From: Trueperaceae bacterium
GTDB lineage: Bacteria; Deinococcota; Deinococci; Deinococcales; Trueperaceae
Direction: 5' to 3'
Assembly: GCA_011389865.1 (NCBI GenBank)
Contig: JAABTL010000001.1
Span: forward strand, 224,461-288,460
DNA length: 64,000 bases
Each line of letters starts with the position of its first letter. Position 1 is the stretch's first letter. The notes beneath the pieces were generated by a model. That model was not told the origin of the DNA and ran no database searches. It saw only the letters and a list, made by a program, of their open reading frames with translations. Positions 15,695 to 23,458 of this stretch are shown piece by piece. Position numbers and translations under genes: made by a program.

Positions 15695-16681
15695 TCAGCG
15701 GTCGCTCGTCAGTGCCCAGGCCAGCTCGAGCGACGCGGCGCCGGGCGCGACCCAGCGGGCGCCGACGTGCACCGTGCCCGTCCCCCACGGACGTCGCACG
15801 GCGGCGGCGAGGTAGGCGTCCGGGCGGTCCGACCAGCGCGGGCCGACCGCGCCGGTCAACGTCGCCTGCGTGCCGCCCTCGCGCACCACCCACGTCAGCT
15901 CAAGCCCCGGCCCACGGCGCGCGGCGTCGCCACCCCACCACGCGGTCAGCTGGGACTCGGGCGCCCGGCGCGGCACGTGGTGGACCGTCAGCCCCGCGGC
16001 CGCGTGGTGGCCCAGCGGCCCGAACGCCAGGTCGAGGCGGGCGCTGACGTCGATGTCGGGCGCGACGGCCGCGCGCCGCAACGAGGCGGCGGTGGCGCCC
16101 GCCCAGCCGTCCGCGGAGCGGTGCGCGCGCGGCGTCACCTCGACCGTCCAGCGACGGTCGATGCGCCACACGGCGTTCGCGCCGAGGTCGAGGCGGACGC
16201 CGCCAGCGGGGCCGGCCAGCGGTGCCAGGTCGGGCACGGGCGGCGTCGTCGTCGGCGCCCGCGCCGTCACCGACCAGGGGGCCGGGGCCCGGGTGCCGGC
16301 GGCGGCCTCGAGCCGCAGTGCGACGGGACCGAGCGTGCCACGGGCGGCGACGTCGAGGCCGGCGCCCCTGGGTTCGACGCCTGCGCGCGCGTCCAGGACG
16401 AACGTGCCGAGCGGTCCTGCGGCCATCGTCCGCCGCCATCCGGCGGCGGCCGCCAACCCGCCATCCGTCCAGCCGATGCCGAACTCGAAGGCGTCGTCGT
16501 CGAGGCGCAGGTCGTGCAGCGCCACGCGCGCGTTCGGCGTCGGCCCGCCGCCGGCCGGCGGCCCGCCGCTGGGCGAGGCCGCGTCGACCCCGAGGCCGAC
16601 GGTCCACGAGCGGGCCACGGCGGACGGGGTGACGGCGAGGCAGGCGCCGAGCAGGAGGGCGAGCGAGACGAGGCGGCGCAT
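15695..16681 (-). CDS. exported, beta-rich hypothetical protein
   Basis: 328 aa, family not recognised. A signal peptide (MRRLVSLALLLGACLAV, cleavage likely near SAVARS) is followed by many alternating hydrophobic/polar strands rich in Gly, Ala, Arg and Val. Aromatic strand ends (RRWTVEVTP, GVRLDLGANAVWRI) are common. That pattern suits a small outer-membrane barrel, which would fit a two-membrane cell, but no family signature is seen. The start at 16681 follows TACCGT by 5 nt (leaderless). Confidence 0.65.
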   Translation of the reverse strand: MRRLVSLALLLGACLAVTPSAVARSWTVGLGVDAASPSGGPPAGGGPTPNARVALHDLRLDDDAFEFGIGWTDGGLAAAAGWRRTMAAGPLGTFVLDARAGVEPRGAGLDVAARGTLGPVALRLEAAAGTRAPAPWSVTARAPTTTPPVPDLAPLAGPAGGVRLDLGANAVWRIDRRWTVEVTPRAHRSADGWAGATAASLRRAAVAPDIDVSARLDLAFGPLGHHAAAGLTVHHVPRRAPESQLTAWWGGDAARRGPGLELTWVVREGGTQATLTGAVGPRWSDRPDAYLAAAVRRPWGTGTVHVGARWVAPGAASLELAWALTSDR

Positions 16682-16686
16682 GGCCC

Positions 16687-16692
16687 ACGGTA
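16687..16692 (-). promoter_or_regulatory. -10 box TACCGT, leaderless
   Basis: Minus-strand TACCGT lies 5 nt before the ATG at 16681. Confidence 0.45.
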
Positions 16693-16726
16693 CCAACCAC
16701 CGCCGTGACCAGCGGCGGGGCGGTGG

Positions 16727-16732
16727 TACCAT
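16727..16732 (+). promoter_or_regulatory. -10 box TACCAT for glgP (leadered)
   Basis: TACCAT lies 84 nt before the ATG at 16817. The roughly 77-nt leader ends with GGAGG, so this gene uses a normal ribosome site. Confidence 0.45.
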
Positions 16733-16816
16733 CTGCAGTCGCGAGCGCGCCCGCAGGCGCACCCGTGCACCCGCGCCCCGCCCAACGGCGAGCCGGCGCG
16801 AACTGGAGGCCCCAGC

Positions 16817-19354
16817 ATGACCATCCTCGGGAGGATCACCGTCCTGCCGCGCGTACCCAAGGCGCTCGAGCGCCTCGAACGCCTCGCCCACAACCTGGCG
16901 TGGACGTGGGACCCCGACGCCCGCGTGCTGTTCCGCGCCCTCGACGAGGAGCTGTGGGACCGGGTCGGCCACAACCCGCTCGCGTTGCTGCGCGACGTCG
17001 ATCAGGCACGCCTCGACGCCATGGCCGAGGATCCCTCGTTCCTGGCCCAGCTCGAGGTCGTCGCCGCCCACTTCGAGGCCCACCTGGTCGACGTCGGCTG
17101 GTACGGCCGCGAGGTCGGGGCGGCCGACACCTACGCGTACTTCTGCGCCGAGTACGGCTGGCATGAGGGCACCGCGACCTACTCCGGCGGGCTCGGCATC
17201 CTCGCCGGCGACCACACGAAGGCCGCCAGCGAGCTCGGCGTGCCGTTGGTCGCCGTCGGCATGTGGTACCCGGAGGGCTACTTCCACCAGCGGGTGGCCG
17301 CCGACGGTCGCCAGGAGGCGGTCTACCAGCGCACGAGCCCCGACGAGCAGCCGCTGGAGCGGGTCGTCGGCGACGCCGGTCAGCCGGTGCGCGTGCGCCT
17401 GCGGGTGTTCGGCCGCGAGGTCGTCGTGGGCGCGTGGCGCGCCTGGGTCGGGCGCATCCCCGTCCACCTGCTCGACGTCGATCTGCCCGAGAACCACCCC
17501 GACGACCGCGCCCTGCTCGCCCGCCTCTACGGCGGCGACCAGCGCACGCGCATCGCGCAGGAGATGATCCTGGGGATCGGTGGCGTGCGCATGCTGCGGG
17601 CCCTCGGGATCGCGCCGACGACGTGGCACATGAACGAGGGGCACTCGGCGTTCATGGCGCTCGAGCGCTGCCGCGAGTTGGTCGCGGAGGGCATGCCCTT
17701 CGACCAGGCGCGCGAACTCGTCGCGGCCAGCACGGTGTTCACGGTGCACACGCCGGTCGCGGCCGGCAACGACGCGTTCCCGTTCGACCTGGTGACGCAG
17801 GCCTTCGCCGGCGACTGGAACGCGCTCGGGCTGCGGCAGCACGACTTCCTCGAGCTCGGCCGCGCGGACCACGGCTGGGGACCGGTGTTCAGCATGCCGG
17901 CGTTGGCCCTGCGTTTCACCACCGGCCGCAACGGCGTCGCCGAACTCCACGGCGACACCAGCCGCCGCATGTGGTCCGAGCTGTGGCCCGAGGTGCCGAT
18001 CGACGAGGTCCCCATCGGGCACGTCACCAACGGCGTGCACGCCGGCACCTGGGTGGCCGCCGAGGTGCGCGACCTGGTGACCCGCGAGCTACCGGAGGAC
18101 TGGCGCGCGCGGCTCGACGACGACGACATGTGGCGGCCGGTGGCCGATCTCGAGCCGGCCGAGCTGTGGGCCGTGCGGCAGCGCATCAAGGCGCAGAGCG
18201 TGCGCTTCCTGCGGCGGCGCGTCGCGCGCCAGCTCGAGCGTCAGGAGGCCAGCGCCACGGCGATGGCCGACGCCTCGGAGCTGTTCGATCCCGCGGCCCT
18301 GACGATCGGCTTCGCCCGCCGCTTCGCGACGTACAAGCGCGCCACGCTGGTGCTGCGCGACCTGGAGCGCCTGCACGCCATCCTCAGTGACCCCGAGCGC
18401 CCGGTGCAGCTGGTGTTCGCGGGGAAGGCCCACCCGGCCGACGAGGGCGGGCAGGAGCTCGTGCGGCAGATCCACACGCTGTCGAACGACCCGCGCTTCC
18501 ACGGGCGCATCCTCTTCGTCGAGGACTACGACATGGCCGTCGGGCGCGCCCTCACGCGCGGCGTCGACGTGTGGCTCAACAACCCGCGGCGGCCGCTCGA
18601 GGCCTCCGGCACTTCGGGACAGAAGGCGGCGATGAACGGCGTGCTCAACCTGTCGATCCTCGACGGCTGGTGGCCCGAGGGCTTCGACGGTCTCAACGGC
18701 TGGGCGATCGGCGGCGACCGCGTCTACGTCGACGAGGCCCGCGGCGACGAGGCCGACGCCGACCAGCTGTACGACCTGCTGGAGCGCGAGGTCGTGCCGC
18801 TCTACTACCAGCGTGACGAGAGCGGTGTCCCGACCGAATGGATGCGCCGTTCGGCGCGCGCGATCGCGACGGTCACGCCGCGGTTCAACGCCCAGCGGAT
18901 GGTCAAGGACTACGTGCGGAAGTACTACGCCCCGGCGAGCGAACGCGGTAGGGCGTTCGCGGCCGACGACGGCGCCCTGGCGGCGGACCTCGCAGCGTGG
19001 CGCAAGCGGATCGCCGAGCACTGGTCGAGCGTGCACTTCCAGGGACATCCGCTGGAGAAGGGCGCGCGCCGCATCGGCGACGAGCTCGAGGTCGAGGCGG
19101 TGTTCAACCCGCGCGGCCTGCGCGGCGAGGACATCGTCATCGAGCTCGTCTACAGCCTCGAGCGCGACGGCCTGCAGCACGGCCTGCACCGCGTGCGGAT
19201 GGAGAAGGCGGAGACGTACCCGGACGGGGGAGAGCGCTACGTGGCACGCTTCGCGCCGGCGATCAGCGGCCGTCTGGTGTACGGCGTGCGCGCCTACCCG
19301 ACGCACCCGGGCCTGGCGCACCCGTCCGATGCCATCGCGATCCGCTGGGGCTGA
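16817..19354 (+). CDS. glgP: alpha-glucan (glycogen/maltodextrin) phosphorylase
   Basis: Releases glucose-1-phosphate from alpha-1,4-glucans using pyridoxal phosphate. The 845-aa chain is of the short bacterial class with a DUF3417 N-terminal domain (MTILGRITVLPRVPKALERL to about 110). Landmarks: CAEYGWHEG, YSGGLGILAGDH, HMNEGHSAF, HTPVAAGND, FARRFATYKRA and GTSGQKAAMNG, where K603 is the PLP lysine. A GGAGG lies before the ATG. The GH13 enzyme at 23459-25408 and the lactonase next door fit a shared glucan-to-pentose-phosphate route. Confidence 0.95.
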   Translation: MTILGRITVLPRVPKALERLERLAHNLAWTWDPDARVLFRALDEELWDRVGHNPLALLRDVDQARLDAMAEDPSFLAQLEVVAAHFEAHLVDVGWYGREVGAADTYAYFCAEYGWHEGTATYSGGLGILAGDHTKAASELGVPLVAVGMWYPEGYFHQRVAADGRQEAVYQRTSPDEQPLERVVGDAGQPVRVRLRVFGREVVVGAWRAWVGRIPVHLLDVDLPENHPDDRALLARLYGGDQRTRIAQEMILGIGGVRMLRALGIAPTTWHMNEGHSAFMALERCRELVAEGMPFDQARELVAASTVFTVHTPVAAGNDAFPFDLVTQAFAGDWNALGLRQHDFLELGRADHGWGPVFSMPALALRFTTGRNGVAELHGDTSRRMWSELWPEVPIDEVPIGHVTNGVHAGTWVAAEVRDLVTRELPEDWRARLDDDDMWRPVADLEPAELWAVRQRIKAQSVRFLRRRVARQLERQEASATAMADASELFDPAALTIGFARRFATYKRATLVLRDLERLHAILSDPERPVQLVFAGKAHPADEGGQELVRQIHTLSNDPRFHGRILFVEDYDMAVGRALTRGVDVWLNNPRRPLEASGTSGQKAAMNGVLNLSILDGWWPEGFDGLNGWAIGGDRVYVDEARGDEADADQLYDLLEREVVPLYYQRDESGVPTEWMRRSARAIATVTPRFNAQRMVKDYVRKYYAPASERGRAFAADDGALAADLAAWRKRIAEHWSSVHFQGHPLEKGARRIGDELEVEAVFNPRGLRGEDIVIELVYSLERDGLQHGLHRVRMEKAETYPDGGERYVARFAPAISGRLVYGVRAYPTHPGLAHPSDAIAIRWG

Positions 19355-19368
19355 CCCGGCGGGCCGGG
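19355..19368. terminator. weak GC hairpin between glgP and pgl
   Basis: CCCGGC-GG-GCCGGG lies directly after the glgP stop and between convergent genes. It has no T-run, so termination strength is uncertain. Confidence 0.35.
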
Positions 19369-19381
19369 CGGTATTGGGCGC

Positions 19382-20119
19382 CTACGCGGCGTCCGTCGTG
19401 CCTTGGCCGGCGGCGGCCGGGTCGGCGAGCAGCCACAGGCGCTCCCGCGGGCGGATGGCGAGCAGCGGGAGGGCGTCGGGGTCCGCGTCGGGGTGCGGGG
19501 GACCCAGCAGGCCCGCCGCCAGCGTCCGCTGCAGCGCGGGGCGCTTGTCCGCCCCGGTGACGAGGACCCACGCCTCGCGCGCGCGCGACAGCGCGGCGGC
19601 CGTCAGGCTCAGGCGCGCGGGGCCGGCAGCCGTAGGCCGCACGACCGTCGTGACGCCCACCGCGGTCACCGCGCCCGTCCCCGGGAAGAGGCTGGCGGTG
19701 TGGGCGTCGGCGCCCAGACCGAGCAGCGCGAGGTCGATGTCGAGGGGGTCGCCGAAGGCCGCGCTCAGGCGCGTCGCGTGCTCGGCGGCCGCGGCCTCCG
19801 GGGCGTCGCGCCGCGGCCAACCGAGCACCTGGTCCGGCGGGATCGGGACGCGATCGAGCCACGCCTCGCGGGCCGCGCGCTCGTTGCGGTCTGGGTGATC
19901 GAGCGGCACGTCGCGTTCGTCGCCCCAGGTGACCCACAGGCGCTCCCACGGCAGGTCGAGGCGCTCTCCGAGCCTGCGGTAGCCCGGCAGCGGCGTCCCG
20001 CCGCCCGCGAGCGCGACGACGAACCTGCCCCGCGCGGCGACGGCGTGGTGGCAGGCGGCGACGAAGCGCGCCACCCAGGCCTCGGTGACGTCGTCGGCGA
20101 CCTGAAGCGCGGCCTCCAT
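19382..20119 (-). CDS. pgl: 6-phosphogluconolactonase
   Basis: Second step of the oxidative pentose-phosphate path. 245 aa with VALAGGGTPLPGYRRL, WGDERDVP (sugar-phosphate binding), LLGLGADAHTASLFP (catalytic His region) and RLSLTAAALSRA. Glucose-6-phosphate dehydrogenase is not in the window. The ATG follows TACGCT by 7 nt (leaderless). It is divergent from the HD gene, convergent with glgP. Confidence 0.93.
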   Translation of the reverse strand: MEAALQVADDVTEAWVARFVAACHHAVAARGRFVVALAGGGTPLPGYRRLGERLDLPWERLWVTWGDERDVPLDHPDRNERAAREAWLDRVPIPPDQVLGWPRRDAPEAAAAEHATRLSAAFGDPLDIDLALLGLGADAHTASLFPGTGAVTAVGVTTVVRPTAAGPARLSLTAAALSRAREAWVLVTGADKRPALQRTLAAGLLGPPHPDADPDALPLLAIRPRERLWLLADPAAAGQGTTDAA

Positions 20120-20126
20120 GGCGTCG

Positions 20127-20132
20127 AGCGTA
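20127..20132 (-). promoter_or_regulatory. -10 box TACGCT, leaderless pgl
   Basis: Minus-strand TACGCT lies 7 nt before the ATG at 20119. Confidence 0.5.
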
Positions 20133-20158
20133 CCACCGGCGCCGACGCGGGCTCGGGG

Positions 20159-20164
20159 TAGCCT
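20159..20164 (+). promoter_or_regulatory. -10 box TAGCCT, leaderless HD gene
   Basis: TAGCCT lies 5 nt before the ATG at 20170. Confidence 0.5.
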
Positions 20165-20169
20165 GTCGC

Positions 20170-20754
20170 ATGAACTGGACGCGAGCCGAAGCCTACGACC
20201 TGATGACCTCCTGGACCGAGAGCGAGAGCCTCCGCCACCACATGCTGGCCGTGGAGGCCGCGGTCGCCGCCTACGCCGCGAAGGAGGGCGCCGACACCGA
20301 GCTGTGGGCCGCCACCGCGCTGCTCCACGACTTCGACTACGAGCGGCACCCCGACCTCGGACCCGACGGCCACCCGTTCGTCGGCGTCGCGCACCTGCGT
20401 GAGCTCGGCGCGCCCGAGGAGATGCTCGACGCCATCATGGGTCACGCCGACCACACGGGCGTCCCCCGGACCACCCGCCTGGCGCGGGTGCTCTACGCCT
20501 GCGACGAGGTGACGGGCCTGATCACCGCCGCCGCGCTGGTGCGCCCGGACAAGGACGTGCGCTCCGTCGCCATCCCCAGCCTGAAGAAGAAGTTCAAGGA
20601 CAAGGCGTTCGCTCGTGGCGTGGTGCGCGACGACGTCCGCCGCGGCGCCGAGGAGCTCGGCGTCGAGCTGTGGGACCACATCGCGACCGTGCTCGCCGCC
20701 ATGCAGGACCGCGCGGCGGAACTGGCGCTGGACGGGCGGCGGGCGGCCGGCTGA
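20170..20754 (+). CDS. HD-domain hydrolase
   Basis: 194 aa. A small HD phosphohydrolase: RHHMLAVE supplies the first His, ALLHDFDYERHP is the HD motif, then GVAHLRELGAP, IMGHADHTG, and DEVTGLI for the last Asp. The lysine stretch LKKKFKDKAFARGV follows, as in many stand-alone HD proteins annotated only as hydrolase. The substrate is unknown; nucleotides are likely. The gene is leaderless. Its stop lies inside a perfect hairpin shared with the convergent signal peptidase gene. Confidence 0.85.
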   Translation: MNWTRAEAYDLMTSWTESESLRHHMLAVEAAVAAYAAKEGADTELWAATALLHDFDYERHPDLGPDGHPFVGVAHLRELGAPEEMLDAIMGHADHTGVPRTTRLARVLYACDEVTGLITAAALVRPDKDVRSVAIPSLKKKFKDKAFARGVVRDDVRRGAEELGVELWDHIATVLAAMQDRAAELALDGRRAAG

Positions 20755-20767
20755 CGGACGCCGTCAG
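20751..20767. terminator. 17-nt perfect hairpin holding both convergent stop codons
   Basis: CTGACGG-ACG-CCGTCAG. The TGA of the HD gene lies in the left arm and the TGA of the signal peptidase gene (minus strand) in the right arm. It probably acts as a bidirectional end signal; there is no T-run. Confidence 0.5.
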
Positions 20768-21369
20768 AGGCGGTGCACGTTCCAGCTGCGCTGCCCGTCG
20801 GTGTCGCTTCGCCACGGTGGCCAGACGACCCACGAGGCGCGGCCCGCCACGTGGTCGAGCGGGACGGGCCCGAACGCGCGGGAGTCGCGCGATGCGAGGG
20901 GCGAACGGTTGTCGCCGAGGACGAAGAGGTGATCGCTCGGCACCACGGTGGGCGCCAGGCTCGTCACGCCCGCGGTCCCGCCGGCCAGGTAGGGCTCGGC
21001 GACCTGGGCGCCATCGACCCACAGTCGCCCGCGGCGCAGCTCGACGGTCTGACCCGCGATCGCGACCACGCGCTTGATGAGGAAGGGCCCCCCGGTCAGG
21101 CGCTCGATGAGGGTCTGGGGCGAGGCGCCCGGGGGCCGGAAGTAGACGACGTCGCCCGGCGACCAGCTCCGCAGCCCCAGGCGGACGAGCCAGGTCTCGA
21201 AGCGCGGGACCCAGGCGCGGTCACCGTGCTGCAGGGTCGGGGTCATCGAGGCGCCGTCGACGCCCACGGTGGTGAAGCCGAAGTTGGCGACCGCCAGGCC
21301 GAGCGTCAGGACCAGCAGGGTCCGCAGCAACGAGCCTGCGAGCCGCTCCGCGGGCCGCCGGTCGAGCAT
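20764..21369 (-). CDS. lepB: signal peptidase I, short paralogue
   Basis: 201 aa, one N-terminal membrane span (about 15-35). The Ser/Lys dyad is complete: S41 in GVDGASMTPTL and K99 in FLIKRVVAIAGQ. VLGDNRSPLASRDSRAFGPV is the box-D/E signature. It cleaves signal peptides on the outer face of the inner membrane. It starts 2 nt after the stop of the longer paralogue, so both are in one operon; the two differ in size and middle insert, suggesting different substrate sets. Confidence 0.92.
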   Translation of the reverse strand: MLDRRPAERLAGSLLRTLLVLTLGLAVANFGFTTVGVDGASMTPTLQHGDRAWVPRFETWLVRLGLRSWSPGDVVYFRPPGASPQTLIERLTGGPFLIKRVVAIAGQTVELRRGRLWVDGAQVAEPYLAGGTAGVTSLAPTVVPSDHLFVLGDNRSPLASRDSRAFGPVPLDHVAGRASWVVWPPWRSDTDGQRSWNVHRL

Positions 21370-21371
21370 GC

Positions 21372-22319
21372 TCAGGGCGCGTTCGTGGGCGCCGGCACCG
21401 CCTCGAACGCCTCCGGCGGACGCAGGGCACGCCAGTTCCATTCGCCGTCACGCAGAGGCGGCCAGATCACCGCGGTCGCCTTGCCGGCGATCGCCATCAG
21501 CGGCACCGGACCGAACAGTCGCGAGTCCTCGCTGCCGCCGCGGGCCCGCTGGCGGTTGTCACCCATGACGAAGTAGTGCTCGTCGGGGATGACGATCTCG
21601 TGCAGGAAGGGGATGGCCTCTGGGGCGTCGGCCGGTATCGGCGCCAGCGAGTCGAGCGTCTGGCCGTAGTAGAGGGCGATCCGCGGGTCGCTGACGGGCA
21701 GCGCCGGCGGGTAGAAGCCCGTGATCGGCAGGTCCGGGGCGGGCGTGCCCGACGGCGTGGTGGCGAAGCGCACGACGAAGCCCTCGAGTTCCCCGTCGCG
21801 CACCGTGATCACCGGGAAGTCCTGGCGGTCCGGGGTGATCTCGCCGCTGTCGGCGATGAATCCCTGGTCGATCGGGTGACCGTTGACGATCACCTGGCCG
21901 GCGTCGATGCGCAGGCGGTCACCGGGGACGGCGACCACCCGCTTGATGAAGAAGGGGCGGCTGCCGGTCTCGAGCGCGGTGGGCGAGTTCGCCGGATCGC
22001 GCACGACGACGATGTCGCCGCGCCGGTAGGGGCCGGTGACGCCGACGCGCTTGAGCCACGTCTCGTACTTCGGGATGAACACCCGGTCGCCGGTCAGCAG
22101 CGATTGCAGCAGGTTGCTGCCGCCGACCCCGCCGTCGAGGTTCGGGCGCATCGAACTGCCGACGACGCCGACGGTGTTGAAGACGAAGGTCACGACCAGG
22201 AAGGCGATCGCGAGCGCCTCGGCGTACCCGCGCACCTCCGTCCAGAAGCGGCGCTGCCAGGTGGGCTGCGGGGGGACCTTGCTCGGGACGGCGGCGCGCG
22301 CGCCGGGTGTCGATGCCAT
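21372..22319 (-). CDS. lepB: signal peptidase I, long paralogue
   Basis: 315 aa with one N-terminal span (about 32-52). The dyad is S56 in VVGSSMRPNL and K126 in FFIKRVVAVPGD. VMGDNRQRARGGSEDSRLFGPV gives boxes D and E. An insert of roughly 75 residues (about 135-230) between the Lys box and box D is larger than in the short paralogue. The start at 22319 is leaderless (TAGACT, 7 nt). Confidence 0.93.
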   Translation of the reverse strand: MASTPGARAAVPSKVPPQPTWQRRFWTEVRGYAEALAIAFLVVTFVFNTVGVVGSSMRPNLDGGVGGSNLLQSLLTGDRVFIPKYETWLKRVGVTGPYRRGDIVVVRDPANSPTALETGSRPFFIKRVVAVPGDRLRIDAGQVIVNGHPIDQGFIADSGEITPDRQDFPVITVRDGELEGFVVRFATTPSGTPAPDLPITGFYPPALPVSDPRIALYYGQTLDSLAPIPADAPEAIPFLHEIVIPDEHYFVMGDNRQRARGGSEDSRLFGPVPLMAIAGKATAVIWPPLRDGEWNWRALRPPEAFEAVPAPTNAP

Positions 22320-22326
22320 GGGCGGC

Positions 22327-22332
22327 AGTCTA
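22327..22332 (-). promoter_or_regulatory. -10 box TAGACT, leaderless lepB pair
   Basis: Minus-strand TAGACT lies 7 nt before the ATG at 22319. It falls at the very end of the patatin gene. Confidence 0.6.
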
Positions 22333-23454
22333 CCCCCGCCGCAGGTGTGACCAGAGCGCGCGGATCGACTCGCCCGTGCGTTCGCTCCGGTCGCTCGGCT
22401 GCGCCCCGGAGGCCTCGGCGGCGCCGGTCTCCGCCGCGGGGCGACCGGCGGCGCTCGCCGGCCCGCCGCTCGGGCCAGAGGGCGACCGGGTTCGCGCCCA
22501 GCCGTCCGGTGGTCCGTCGACGGCCGCCGGCGGCAAGGAGCGCCGCCGCATCGGCGCGGTCGAGGCGGCCTGCAGCCGCTCGAGCAGCGCCGGTTGGGCA
22601 CGCAGCGCGGTCTCGGCCTCCGCCTCGCCCAGCGCGACGATCTCGTCGAGCGCCCAGAACGACTCGATGCGGTAGCCCGGCATCTCGTGCTGGATCCGCA
22701 GGTCGGCCGGATGGTGGATGTACTGCGCGTCGGTCAGGAGCCGCATCATGATGTCCGCGGCGCGGAAGGTGGCGGCCGCCAGGGGCGTGCGGCGCTCCAG
22801 CGTGACGGTCGCCACGACCCGCTGCCACCACGAGGCGTGGCCCCCGTGCGTGTCCTCATAGACGGCGCGCCGCGGCGGCGACACGTCGGAGGCGAGCGTC
22901 AGGTCGGTGTGGACGAGCGCCAGCGCGTCGACCGGCAGGTTGTTGAGGATGCCGCCGTCCGCCAGGGTGCGCCCCAGGTACTCCACCGGCTCGAAGGCGC
23001 CCGGGAGGCAGGCCGAGGCCCGCACGGGCGTGATGAGGTCGCCCCCGGTGAACACGAGCTGCTCGCCGGCCTCGATGTCGGTGCAGGTCACGGCGAGCGT
23101 CTTGCCAAGGTCCTCGAAGCGAGGCGGCAGGTAGGTGGAGAGGAGCTGATGCAGCTTCTCGCCCTTGACGACGCCGCCGCTGAGCGAGAGGTCGATCACG
23201 TCGCGCCACGACACGGTGCCGGCCAGTTCGTGGAGGTCGTCCGCGCGGTAACCGTGGGCGTAGAGCGCCGCCAGGATCGCGCCCATCGAGGTGCCCGCCA
23301 GAGCGTCGACCTCGATGCCGTAGCGCTCCAACACCCGCAGGACGCCGATGTGGGCGAAGCCGCGGGCGCCGCCGCCGGACAGCACCAGGCCGATCTTCGG
23401 GCGATGGTCGGTCGCCGGTCGCGTCTTGGGGGGGGCGCTGCTCGGGCGTGGCAT
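22330..23454 (-). CDS. patatin-like phospholipase (RssA type)
   Basis: 374 aa. Ser-Asp dyad lipase: oxyanion loop LSGGGARGFAHIGVL, nucleophile S56 in GTSMG, and Asp in ADGGILNN (D166). Residues after about 300 are low-complexity and Pro/Ser/Gly-rich (RTRSPSGPSGG), perhaps a flexible tail. There is no signal peptide, so it probably acts in the cytosol or at the inner membrane on phospholipids. It is leaderless (TAGACT, 6 nt); the box lies inside the 3' end of the GH13 gene region. Confidence 0.9.
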   Translation of the reverse strand: MPRPSSAPPKTRPATDHRPKIGLVLSGGGARGFAHIGVLRVLERYGIEVDALAGTSMGAILAALYAHGYRADDLHELAGTVSWRDVIDLSLSGGVVKGEKLHQLLSTYLPPRFEDLGKTLAVTCTDIEAGEQLVFTGGDLITPVRASACLPGAFEPVEYLGRTLADGGILNNLPVDALALVHTDLTLASDVSPPRRAVYEDTHGGHASWWQRVVATVTLERRTPLAAATFRAADIMMRLLTDAQYIHHPADLRIQHEMPGYRIESFWALDEIVALGEAEAETALRAQPALLERLQAASTAPMRRRSLPPAAVDGPPDGWARTRSPSGPSGGPASAAGRPAAETGAAEASGAQPSDRSERTGESIRALWSHLRRG

Positions 23455-23458
23455 GGGT

